In this document: positions 16,893 through 23,951 of the stretch, one piece after another
Layout: each line of letters starts with the position of its first letter
Numbering within the stretch: position 1 is the stretch's first letter
Source of the DNA: SLAN01 sp964565375
GTDB taxonomy: Bacteria; Spirochaetota; Spirochaetia; DSM-27196; SKKC01
NCBI GenBank assembly: GCA_964565375.1
Contig: CAZMEV010000015.1
Coordinates: forward strand, 1 to 40,082
DNA: 40,082 nucleotides
Reading direction: 5' to 3'
Translations under genes and position numbers: made by a program
The notes under the pieces: model-generated
What the model saw: the letters and a program-made list of their open reading frames with translations, nothing else
Told to the model about the DNA's origin: nothing
Databases searched by the model: none

Positions 16893-17669
16893 ATGAATTA
16901 TTCCGCGGATCTGAGTGGAAAGAAAGGACTGGTAATCGGAATCGCCAACCGTGACAGTATCGCGTGGGGATGCGCCCGAATGTACCATGCCGCGGGTGCC
17001 GAGCTTGCGGTCACCTATCTCAATGAAAAGGCGGAGAAGCATGTACGGCCGTTGGCCGAAGAACTCGAAAGCCCGATCATTCTTCCCTGCAATGTCCAGA
17101 AGGAAGGAGAGCTGGAGCACGTATTTTCCGAAATTGAAGAGACTTGGGGCAAACTTGACTTCGTTCTGCATTCGATCGCATTCGCGCCCCTCGAAGATCT
17201 GCATGGTCGCCTGACCGACGCGTCACTTGATGGCTTCCTTACCGCCATGGACGTTTCCTGCCATTCGTTTCTGCGAATTGCCAGGCTTGCCGAACCCCTT
17301 ATGACAGATGGAGGTTCGCTCGTAAACGTTACGTATCACGGCAGCGAACAGGTGGTGCCCAACTACAACCTGATGGGCCCGGTTAAGGCAGCACTCGAAA
17401 GTGCCACCCGATATGTCGCTGCAGAATTGGCCGAAAAACGGATTCGAGTGAACAGCCTCTCACCCGGCCCGATTCGAACAAGGGCCGCTTCCGGACTCAA
17501 GGATTTCGATCAGCTTATAGAAGCAGCCGAGCAGAGAGTTCCGCACTATGAGGAGCTGTCAGTCGACGATGTCGGTTCGCTCGCGGCGTTCCTCGCCAGC
17601 GATGCCGCGAAGGCGCTTACCGGGTATATCTATTATGTCGATGGCGGCCTGAGCACACGGGCGATGTAG
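16893..17669 (+). CDS. fabI: Enoyl-[acyl-carrier-protein] reductase (NADH), FabI type
   Basis: 258 residues, the normal FabI length. The NAD-binding start GKKGLVIGIANRDSIAWG, the SIAFAP segment and the FabI catalytic pair Tyr158-x6-Lys165 (NYNLMGPVKAALES) are all present, followed by the conserved IRVNSLSPGPIRTRAASG loop and YIYYVDGGLS end. It catalyses the last step of each fatty-acid elongation cycle. TYHGSE replaces the more usual TYLGAE, a mild change. ATG 16893 has a strong GGAGGAG site; an in-frame start 27 bases upstream is less likely. It heads a transcript with three MaoC-like hydratases, so the operon covers the dehydration and reduction steps of FAS-II or a related pathway. Confidence 0.96.
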   Translation: MNYSADLSGKKGLVIGIANRDSIAWGCARMYHAAGAELAVTYLNEKAEKHVRPLAEELESPIILPCNVQKEGELEHVFSEIEETWGKLDFVLHSIAFAPLEDLHGRLTDASLDGFLTAMDVSCHSFLRIARLAEPLMTDGGSLVNVTYHGSEQVVPNYNLMGPVKAALESATRYVAAELAEKRIRVNSLSPGPIRTRAASGLKDFDQLIEAAEQRVPHYEELSVDDVGSLAAFLASDAAKALTGYIYYVDGGLSTRAM

Positions 17670-17689
17670 GGCAGCGTAAGGAGAGCACG

Positions 17690-18154
17690 ATGCAGGTAGA
17701 GGGAATCGAACACACAATCGGTCGCACAATCGAGCACATAAATATTGGAGATACCGCGACATTTTCGAAGACACTTACCGAGGCCGACGTATATCAGTTC
17801 AGTGGCATGACCGGCAATTTCAATCCAACCCACGTCAATAAAGAGTTCGCCGCCAAGACACCGAACGGGCGACGAACCGTTCCACAGATGCTTGTGGCCG
17901 GGCTCGTTTCGAAGATTCTGGGAACCGAATATCCCGGAAACGGCACCGTACATGTCGCTCAGGATCTTACGTATCACCGGCCGGTGTTCATTGATGACAC
18001 CGTTCAGGCCCGTCTGGTCGTTACATGTGTTGACGGTCGGCGCTCACGAGTATGGCTGGATCTTACCTGCACGAATCAGGATGGAGAAACAGTGGTCACC
18101 GGCGAAAGCGAGATTATTCCGCCTGAGATCTACGGAGAAGGAGAACAGACATGA
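17690..18154 (+). CDS. MaoC-like hydratase, copy 1 (catalytic Asp replaced by Asn)
   Basis: 154 residues, a single hot-dog MaoC domain similar to R-specific enoyl-CoA hydratases (PhaJ) and 3-hydroxyacyl dehydratases. The active-site loop reads TGNFNPTHVN: His48 is kept, but the Asp of the family D-x-N-x-x-H motif is Asn43. PQMLVAGLVSKILG matches the family's AHGMLxxxLxSxxLG helix, although its usual AHG has become PQ. The hydration/dehydration reaction should be impaired if the protein acts alone. It starts 20 bp after fabI with an AAGGAGAG site and overlaps the next paralogue by 4 bases (ATGA). It may be a structural subunit of a heterodimer with an intact paralogue. Confidence 0.9.
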   Translation: MQVEGIEHTIGRTIEHINIGDTATFSKTLTEADVYQFSGMTGNFNPTHVNKEFAAKTPNGRRTVPQMLVAGLVSKILGTEYPGNGTVHVAQDLTYHRPVFIDDTVQARLVVTCVDGRRSRVWLDLTCTNQDGETVVTGESEIIPPEIYGEGEQT

Positions 18155-18585
18155 AAGCGAGAATCGGGCGCACCATAGAGGAACTCTCGGTAGGCGACAG
18201 CGCGTATTTTGCAAAAACGATGTCGGAAGCGGACATGCTTCAATTCGCCGGCATTACCGGCGACGTAAACCAGCTCCCGATTAACGAGGAGTTTGCCCGC
18301 CACAGCCGGTATGGCCGCCGCGTAGCGCACGGCATGCTCACCGCCAGCCTCATTACCAACATTATCGGGATGCACCTGCCCGGTTACGGAGCGACCATGG
18401 AGTCACAGGGCGTCCGGTTCGTGAAACCGGTGTTCGTCGGTGACACCGTTGAGATCGGGCTTACGATTACCGGTATTCGCCACGAAGCTCACCGGGTTGA
18501 CTACGAGGCGGTGGGAACGAATCAGCGCGGTGAAACGGTCATGCAGGCACACGGCATCATTGTTCCGCCGCGCCCGCTCGATTGA
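18151..18585 (+). CDS. MaoC-like hydratase, copy 2 (catalytic His replaced by Pro)
   Basis: 144 residues, one MaoC/hot-dog domain paralogous to its neighbours. The loop reads TGDVNQLPIN: Asp38 of the D-x-N-x-x-H motif is kept, but the His position is Pro43. The RVAHGMLTASLITNIIG helix is intact. The protein is thus complementary in its defect to copy 1. ATG overlaps the copy 1 stop and has AAGGAGAA upstream, so the two are translationally coupled and likely made in equal amounts. I infer a non-catalytic or shared-site partner role; loss of function is an alternative, but the open frame and good ribosome site argue against decay. Confidence 0.9.
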   Translation: MKARIGRTIEELSVGDSAYFAKTMSEADMLQFAGITGDVNQLPINEEFARHSRYGRRVAHGMLTASLITNIIGMHLPGYGATMESQGVRFVKPVFVGDTVEIGLTITGIRHEAHRVDYEAVGTNQRGETVMQAHGIIVPPRPLD

Positions 18586-18640
18586 GGCCCTGTAACGAGC
18601 GAACAGCAACAGCCCCATACCTGGAAAGGAACGGAGAACT

Positions 18641-19084
18641 ATGGCATTCAAGGAAATCCTCGGGAAAAGCATTGATGAACTGTCGGTAGGCGATACCGCG
18701 CACTTCGCAAAAACCATAAGCGAAACGGACATCTATCAGTTCGCGGCGGTCACCGGTGACTTCAACCCTGCCCACGTCAATCAGGCGTACGCAGAAGAAA
18801 CCTTCTTCAAAAGCAGAATCGCCCACGGAATGCTTACCGTGAGCCTGGTTTCAAACATTCTCGGTACTCAGCTTCCGGGCCCGGGCACCATTTTCGTATC
18901 GCAGACCGTACAGTTCATGAAGCCCGTCTACATCCACGACACAATTGAAGCGGAGGTCAGCATCGCCGAAAAACACGAGGAAAAGAATCGGGTGCGCTTC
19001 GAAGCGGTCTGTACCAATCAGAATGATCAGGATGTCCTTCGGGCTGAAGGCACAATTATGCCGCCGAAAAAGAAGCGCAGCTGA
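18641..19084 (+). CDS. MaoC-like hydratase, copy 3 (catalytic dyad intact)
   Basis: 147 residues, one MaoC/hot-dog domain. The active-site loop TGDFNPAHVN has the canonical Asp40 and His45, and RIAHGMLTVSLVSNILG matches the family helix, so this is the likely active (R)-specific enoyl hydratase/3-hydroxyacyl dehydratase. It starts 55 bp after copy 2 with an AAGGAAC/GGAG site and ends in a Lys-rich tail (PPKKKRS). With fabI upstream it could supply trans-2-enoyl-ACP for reduction. The substrate carrier (ACP or CoA) is not shown by the sequence. Confidence 0.92.
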   Translation: MAFKEILGKSIDELSVGDTAHFAKTISETDIYQFAAVTGDFNPAHVNQAYAEETFFKSRIAHGMLTVSLVSNILGTQLPGPGTIFVSQTVQFMKPVYIHDTIEAEVSIAEKHEEKNRVRFEAVCTNQNDQDVLRAEGTIMPPKKKRS

Positions 19085-19106
19085 CCCCCACAAGTTCTCC
19101 CCGGGC

Positions 19107-19967
19107 TTAAAGCGCCTCGAGAAGCTCGCGATAGGCGCTTCGAAAGCCACTATCCGAAGGCAGGCTGTTGTGATCGCCTCCGGGTTCGACGTAGTACCGC
19201 TTCCACCCGGCAGCGCTCTCCTCGTAGAGACGCTCGGCCATGGCGGGAGGCGTGACAAAATCCTCCTCGCCGACCGCCAGAAGTGTCGGGGCGCGTATCG
19301 AACGAACACGGGGGACATTGTCTTCGTCGGCCAGTTCCTCGGCGATTTCGAAACTCAGAATCATACGGACAACTCTCGGAACCGCGCTCTCCAGCCAGTG
19401 GTCGGCATTCGTAGCCGGCGACTCGAGGACAACTGCATCCAACGCACGTTCGGTTGCCGTTAAAGCGGCCATGAAGCTTCCGAGCGAATGGCCGTGAACG
19501 ACCAGATTACCATCGACCTCCAGATCATCGGTGACAAAGTCGGTGACCGTAAGCGCGTCCCGCCTGAGCGTTTCCACCGTCGCTTCCCCCTCGCTCAGGC
19601 CATAACCGCGATAGTCCCACAGGAACATATCCACCCCGAGCTCGGCGAAGAGCTCCAGATGGAGAACCGACTGAACCAGATAGAACCCATTGCCCCCGAA
19701 AAGCAACACCGTTGTATCATTCCCGGGCCGGCTCACGTGCCATCCATTCAGTATGGTGCCGTCATCGGCAGGGAAGAAATACTCGGTGAGCTCATAACCT
19801 TCAAAGCCGAGCCGGTCAAAAGTCTGGGGCGTAACCGACCGCTTCGGCTGCAGAAGCGTATCGCCCTCGACGGGGATGGAGCTGCAGGCGGCGGTAGAGG
19901 CGATAAGTGCGACGAGCGTGATAGCGAATACCACAAACGGGATGCGGCGGAATGAACAGATACGAAT
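19107..19967 (-). CDS. Lipoprotein alpha/beta hydrolase, probable AUU start
   Basis: About 286 residues in an alpha/beta-hydrolase fold of the BAAT/YqiA-like type: FGGNGFYLVQS (oxyanion region), FLWDYRGYGLSEG, the nucleophile elbow HGHSLGS, the acid in AVGEEDFVTP and the final His in PGGDHNSL. An ideal AGGAGG (19980-19975) lies 7 bases before an ATT codon at 19967. From there the product begins RICSFRRIPFVVFAI and reaches a lipobox ending in Cys28 (STAAC), a textbook lipoprotein signal. No ATG, GTG or TTG lies in the same window. ATG 20072 would add 35 non-signal-like residues upstream and has no ribosome site. The substrate is unknown; it is expected to be membrane-anchored in the periplasm. 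Confidence 0.8.
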   Translation of the reverse strand: MRICSFRRIPFVVFAITLVALIASTAACSSIPVEGDTLLQPKRSVTPQTFDRLGFEGYELTEYFFPADDGTILNGWHVSRPGNDTTVLLFGGNGFYLVQSVLHLELFAELGVDMFLWDYRGYGLSEGEATVETLRRDALTVTDFVTDDLEVDGNLVVHGHSLGSFMAALTATERALDAVVLESPATNADHWLESAVPRVVRMILSFEIAEELADEDNVPRVRSIRAPTLLAVGEEDFVTPPAMAERLYEESAAGWKRYYVEPGGDHNSLPSDSGFRSAYRELLEAL

Positions 19968-20013
19968 AGAGCTTCCTCCTGAGCTGCCACGCGTTCGCTG
20001 CCCGGCAGAGGAG

Positions 20014-20042
20014 AAAATATCGCCGTTAATGCAAACGGGCAA
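20014..20042 (-). promoter_or_regulatory. Candidate promoter of the lipoprotein hydrolase
   Basis: On the minus strand, TTGCCC (20042-20037), a 17-bp spacer and TATTTT (20019-20014) lie upstream of the AGGAGG/ATT start. Transcription starting near 20007 would leave the upstream ATG 20072 out of the message, which supports the AUU start. Confidence 0.4.
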
Positions 20043-20084
20043 CAATGCAGTGTATGCCCCTGCATATTTCATACCGCTTGTGCT

Positions 20085-20939
20085 TCAGAAATAGATACTG
20101 ATGCCTGCATCAATGGTCGTCAGCCGGGCATTTTCCGACTGCAGCATCCCTGCCCCGCCGAATACGGCAAATCGATCAAAATGCCGGCGCAGCGCACCAT
20201 CGACCCGAAGAAAATCAATCTGTTGAAAAGATACCAGCCCTGCTGCCACATCGAAGGAGACAGGAGGACGGGGAAACGAGCGAACACGCAGTCCGGTCGA
20301 GACCCCGGCACGATTGAGAATGCCGTGAAACCAGGCGCCCTGCAGATAGGCGGAAAGGTGTACAGGATCAGTCTGAACCAGGGAGATGTCACCACCTGCG
20401 GTGGTAACATTCAGATAGTCACCAGCATCATAGATGCTTCGAAACTGTAGCGATGGACCAATGTAGGGGGTGATACGCCCCTCGAAGGAGGCGGTGTAGC
20501 CGAACCCGGTATCCGGCGAAGCTAATGCACCACCGGAGAGCTTGAACCATTGCCGGCGGCCCGACGAGGCAGCTGGTGTGTGGTCCCGCCGACGGCTACG
20601 CACGAAATCAGGGCTGCCATAGGCGTAAGGAAAATCCTCATAGTGTATTGAGCCGATATGTTCGCTCCATGCGAAACCGGTGAGGTCCAGAAACAGCGAT
20701 AGAATTGCCCCAGTGAACGATTGCTCTCCATCCTCATCCCTGTTGTTGGCGTTATCCTCATTCTCATCGTCTGTCTCCTCGTCCTCGTCGTCCTCCTGCG
20801 CCTCTTCTTCTTTGACGTCGTCTTCAAAGTCGTCAAGCGCGCCAAGGGGAGAAAGAGAACTGAGAAACACGATCATGAGGCAGCACAGGGTAACCTTTGG
20901 CATACCACGTATCACTGTAACGCAGGCCCGAATGTCCAT
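20085..20939 (-). CDS. Secreted protein with acidic linker and predicted beta-barrel domain
   Basis: 284 residues, function unknown. A signal peptide (KVTLCCLMIVFLSSLSPLGA) is followed by an extreme Asp/Glu tract of about 45 residues and then about 200 residues of alternating beta-strand character (for example FGYTASFEGRITPYIGPSLQFRS, kept as short strands between turns). It ends in Phe (ISIYF), a typical C-terminal signature of outer-membrane beta-barrels. An outer-membrane location is therefore likely, though the number of strands is not settled. ATG 20939 and ATG 20903 are both possible; neither has a strong ribosome site, and the latter gives the neater signal peptide. The start lies only 8 bases past a terminator of the upstream gene. 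Confidence 0.65.
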   Translation of the reverse strand: MDIRACVTVIRGMPKVTLCCLMIVFLSSLSPLGALDDFEDDVKEEEAQEDDEDEETDDENEDNANNRDEDGEQSFTGAILSLFLDLTGFAWSEHIGSIHYEDFPYAYGSPDFVRSRRRDHTPAASSGRRQWFKLSGGALASPDTGFGYTASFEGRITPYIGPSLQFRSIYDAGDYLNVTTAGGDISLVQTDPVHLSAYLQGAWFHGILNRAGVSTGLRVRSFPRPPVSFDVAAGLVSFQQIDFLRVDGALRRHFDRFAVFGGAGMLQSENARLTTIDAGISIYF

Positions 20940-20946
20940 CCATACG

Positions 20947-20975
20947 AAAACGCGCCTGCCGGGTGCGGCAGGCGC
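20947..20975 (-). terminator. Rho-independent terminator of the acidic lipoprotein gene
   Basis: On the minus strand a 9-bp perfect stem GCGCCTGCC/GGCAGGCGC with a 6-base loop (20975-20952) is followed by GTTTTC. It lies 20 bases after the stop of the lipoprotein gene. Confidence 0.8.
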
Positions 20976-20994
20976 CTCTGTAATTCGCTGAAGA

Positions 20995-21630
20995 TTACTG
21001 TGAGACTGAAACCGCTAAGTCTGAGATTTCCCAGACAGGGTCTCCGCCGGAGCGGAACCTAATCTGATACTGTGTTTCTGCTTCGAATGTAAAGGTTAAA
21101 CGCTCCGTAAAATCTTCGGATTTAGTTTCTTCCAGCGGTGTGAACGTAACTTCCCCCTCGACCTCTTCGACTGTGCCAAAGAGAACTCGGGTGTTCCCCT
21201 GTGGTGTACCCGAAACCGCAACGTTGAATTCCACGGTGTATTCGCGGTCCCTTACACCAAAATCTATTTCGAAGCTGTTCTCCGCCTTCTCATTGTTATC
21301 GAATGTTTCGTCGAACAGTGATGTCACATCGGCCTCAATGACCTCAGGTTCGCTGGTGTCATCGGTGTGCTGGTCCTGGTTGTCATCGCTGTCCTGGTCA
21401 TCGCTGCCGTCCGCGTTTTCATCTCTGTCGTCCGCGCTGTCTTCACTACGTTCCGATTCCTCCTGGGAATCTTCTGTGTCCGCCGAGGGGGCACTGCTGT
21501 CGCCGGAATCGTCACTTGATGAACTCGAAGCCATCGGGTTGCTGCATCCGGAAATAATCAGTATCAGCGAGAAGAGAATAGCGGTCACACCAGGTAGCCA
21601 TGCTCTGTTTGTTTTCGTTTTTGTTTCCAT
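20995..21630 (-). CDS. Acidic lipoprotein of unknown function
   Basis: About 211 residues from ATG 21630, which has AAAGGA 7 bases upstream. A lipoprotein signal (LPGVTAILFSLILIISGC) places the lipid-modified Cys near residue 28. A disordered Ser-then-Asp/Glu linker of about 75 residues follows, and then a compact C-terminal domain of about 110 residues predicted as a beta-sandwich (YTVEFNVAVSG, NTRVLFGTV, LTFTFEAETQYQIRFRS). The domain could be a carbohydrate-binding or adhesion fold, but this is not recognised with confidence. A terminator follows the stop. A longer in-frame ATG at 21705 lacks a signal-peptide-like start. Confidence 0.75.
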   Translation of the reverse strand: METKTKTNRAWLPGVTAILFSLILIISGCSNPMASSSSSDDSGDSSAPSADTEDSQEESERSEDSADDRDENADGSDDQDSDDNQDQHTDDTSEPEVIEADVTSLFDETFDNNEKAENSFEIDFGVRDREYTVEFNVAVSGTPQGNTRVLFGTVEEVEGEVTFTPLEETKSEDFTERLTFTFEAETQYQIRFRSGGDPVWEISDLAVSVSQ

Positions 21631-22052
21631 GTTCGTGTCCTTTTCCGCCGGCGGCAAGCCCACCGGCATTCCTTTCCAGGGTATGGGGACGGATATTCCC
21701 GCCACCCCAACTATTTAGCAATCCGCGTGCCAAGCCTGAAACCGGGCTGATCGCAGGTCCCCGACGATTCCCCCGACGCTTCAACGGAGTTTCTCTTCCA
21801 CTTATTCATTGTTTTGGAGCTAATGGGGCAGCGCACTGGCGCAGTTGCTGCTGTGCTCCCGCACCCGTTAGAGCACTTTGCATCGGCCGGGCCGGCAGCT
21901 ATGCATAATGCATACGCATCCTGCATGAACACGGATGGCAAGAATGTTAAAAATCGGTTAAAATCTGGCGCTCGACTCGTTGACACGGAACGTGTCCCGG
22001 TCGACGATGTGCGTTTGTCGATAATTCACCCACTACCCCAGAGGCAGCCCGA
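21631..22052. promoter_or_regulatory. Divergent regulatory region ahead of the phosphate uptake pair
   Basis: This 422-bp stretch without a gene separates the acidic lipoprotein (minus) from the DUF47 gene (plus). It contains a perfect 15-bp palindrome TATGCAT-A-ATGCATA (21900-21914). It also has two GTTAAAA half-sites exactly 11 bp apart (21946 and 21957), the spacing of Pho-box repeats, and a consensus -35 TTGACA (21980-21985) without a good -10. A short inverted repeat GACACG-GAA-CGTGTC (21982-21996) overlaps that -35. Phosphate control through a PhoB-like protein is plausible but not proven. Confidence 0.35.
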
Positions 22053-22724
22053 ATGAAAGAGAAGAAATCAATTACCCGGAACCTGTTTGGCTCCGGAGCA
22101 AAATCACTTGAACTCGACATTGACCACTATCTGACGCTCGTTGAGCAGAGCATCCTCCTGCTTCAGGACGGTATAGCGAAGTATCTCGACGGCAAAGTGG
22201 AACTCTTCGAAGAGAAGCGCACGGAAATAAACCGGGTCGAACGGGAAGCCGACGAGATCCGGCGCAATATTAAGTACCGGCTTTACGCCGAAATGCTCAT
22301 CCCCGACTCGCGCGGTGATGTTCTCGGGGTACTCGAAACGCTCGATAACGTCGTAGACAAGGCCAAGGATGTTGCGAGTCACATAAGCATTGAACTGCCT
22401 CAGATATATCCGTTCCTCCGGGACGACTTTCGGGAACTCATGGACATCTGCGTCAAGGCGGTTAATGAGGTCACTCTCGCCGGGAGAGCCTTTTTCAGGG
22501 AGCTCTATCGTGTCACCGAACACGTAGAAAAGGTCTACCACTGGGAACACCAGGCGGATGAAACCGAGGAGCGCCTCAAACGAAAGGCCTTCCGTTCGGA
22601 CGAAATCAAGCTGTTTCGAAGGGTACACGTGCGCTACTTCGCCGAGCATATTTCCGAAATCGCCGATGAAGCGGAGGCGGTAGCAGACCGACTTTCGATA
22701 TACGCAATAAAGCGAAACCTGTAG
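22053..22724 (+). CDS. DUF47 family PhoU-like phosphate transport accessory protein
   Basis: 223 residues, all-helical, of the DUF47 (PhoU-like, TIGR00153) family. Typical acidic helix motifs occur twice: NRVEREADEIRRNIKYRLY (about residues 60-80) and HWEHQADETEERLKRKAF (about 165-185), consistent with metal-binding E/D-rich helices of PhoU folds. DUF47 genes are commonly paired with PiT transporters and are thought to regulate them. Here the PiT gene starts 7 bp after the stop. GAGG lies upstream of ATG 22053. Confidence 0.9.
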   Translation: MKEKKSITRNLFGSGAKSLELDIDHYLTLVEQSILLLQDGIAKYLDGKVELFEEKRTEINRVEREADEIRRNIKYRLYAEMLIPDSRGDVLGVLETLDNVVDKAKDVASHISIELPQIYPFLRDDFRELMDICVKAVNEVTLAGRAFFRELYRVTEHVEKVYHWEHQADETEERLKRKAFRSDEIKLFRRVHVRYFAEHISEIADEAEAVADRLSIYAIKRNL

Positions 22725-22731
22725 GAACGCC

Positions 22732-23781
22732 ATGGAAATCGTCGGACTTGTATTTCTCACAAGCGGACTCTACATGGGCTGGTCCCTCGGCGCGAACGAT
22801 GCCGCGAACATATTCGGTACCGCGGTGGGCACGCGCATGGTGCAGTTTCGCACCGCAGCCATTATATGCGCCATCTTCATCACGCTCGGTGCTACGATAA
22901 GCGGTGGAGGTGCGGCCGGAGGACTCTCGGACGTGGGAGCCGTTAACGCACTACCGGGAGCGTTTGTAGTTTCAGGCATGGCGGCCGTGACAGTCACATT
23001 CATGACACGAGCCGGGCTTCCCGTCTCCACGACCCAGGCCATTGTCGGCGCAATCGTAGGATGGAACCTCTTTTCGGGTAAGCCTACCGATCCCGACGCG
23101 CTGACTACGATCGTTGGAACGTGGGTCTATGGCCCCATGCTTGGCGCGGTGATCGCGTTCATTCTCTTCTATATTGTCAGGTATGTGCTGCAGCGAGTGA
23201 GAATTCACCTGATTCAGCTCGACCGGTACACGAGGACAGCCCTTATTCTCGCCGGCGTATTCGGGGCATACAGCCTTGGAGCGAACAACATGGCGAACGT
23301 CGTCGGCGTGTTCATCGAGTCGAGTCCGTTCCAGGGAATGCGCGTCTTCGGCATTACGTTTACCGGAGAACAGCAACTGTTCGCCATCGGGGGAATCGCC
23401 GCTTCGGTCGGGGTTGCAACCTACTCCCACCGCGTTATGAACACCGTGGGAGCCGACCTTTATAAGCTTTCCCCGATAACTGCCTTCATTGTCATTGTGT
23501 CGACGGCGCTTGTGCTCTTTCTTTTTGCCTCAGAGGGACTTGAGGCGTGGCTTATGGCGAGGGGGCTGCCGACATTCCCCCTTGTGCCGGTCTCACAGTC
23601 ACAGGCTGCGGTAGGTTCGATTATAGGGGTGAGCCTGCCGCGGGGAGGGAGAAATCTGAATTTCAAGCTACTCGCAAACATTGTACTCGGCTGGATTGCC
23701 ACGCCTACAGTGGCCGCTGTACTGACCTACATTGCGCTGTTTTTCATGCAGAACGTGTTTCTCCAGACGGTGTATCTGTAG
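22732..23781 (+). CDS. PiT family inorganic phosphate transporter
   Basis: The protein has 349 residues with about ten membrane segments in two inverted halves. Each half carries the PiT signature: WSLGANDAANIFGTAVGT near residue 20, and SLGANNMANVVGVF near residue 180. GLPVSTTQAIVGAIVGWNL is the usual second conserved block of the first half. It should import phosphate by cation symport, which would suit a halophile if Na+ is used. It is coupled to the DUF47 gene upstream and has a TAGGA site before ATG 22732. Confidence 0.93.
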   Translation: MEIVGLVFLTSGLYMGWSLGANDAANIFGTAVGTRMVQFRTAAIICAIFITLGATISGGGAAGGLSDVGAVNALPGAFVVSGMAAVTVTFMTRAGLPVSTTQAIVGAIVGWNLFSGKPTDPDALTTIVGTWVYGPMLGAVIAFILFYIVRYVLQRVRIHLIQLDRYTRTALILAGVFGAYSLGANNMANVVGVFIESSPFQGMRVFGITFTGEQQLFAIGGIAASVGVATYSHRVMNTVGADLYKLSPITAFIVIVSTALVLFLFASEGLEAWLMARGLPTFPLVPVSQSQAAVGSIIGVSLPRGGRNLNFKLLANIVLGWIATPTVAAVLTYIALFFMQNVFLQTVYL

Positions 23782-23951
23782 CTGCATTCAATAGCTGCTA
23801 CTGAAAAAGTTGCTGCCCAAGCCGTTGGTGACCCTTGCGGAGGTTTAACTGAATCGGTAGCGTGATACTTAACATCTGTACAGCGATGAAATTTTAATTT
23901 TTTGGCCGGCGGCGTGCAGCAATACATACCGGGCTGGTCAGGGAGAGGTAT

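Noticed and set aside
23781..23807. Possible terminator after the PiT gene
   Set aside because: The GTAGC/GCTAC arms are only 5 bp with a 14-base loop and no U-run.
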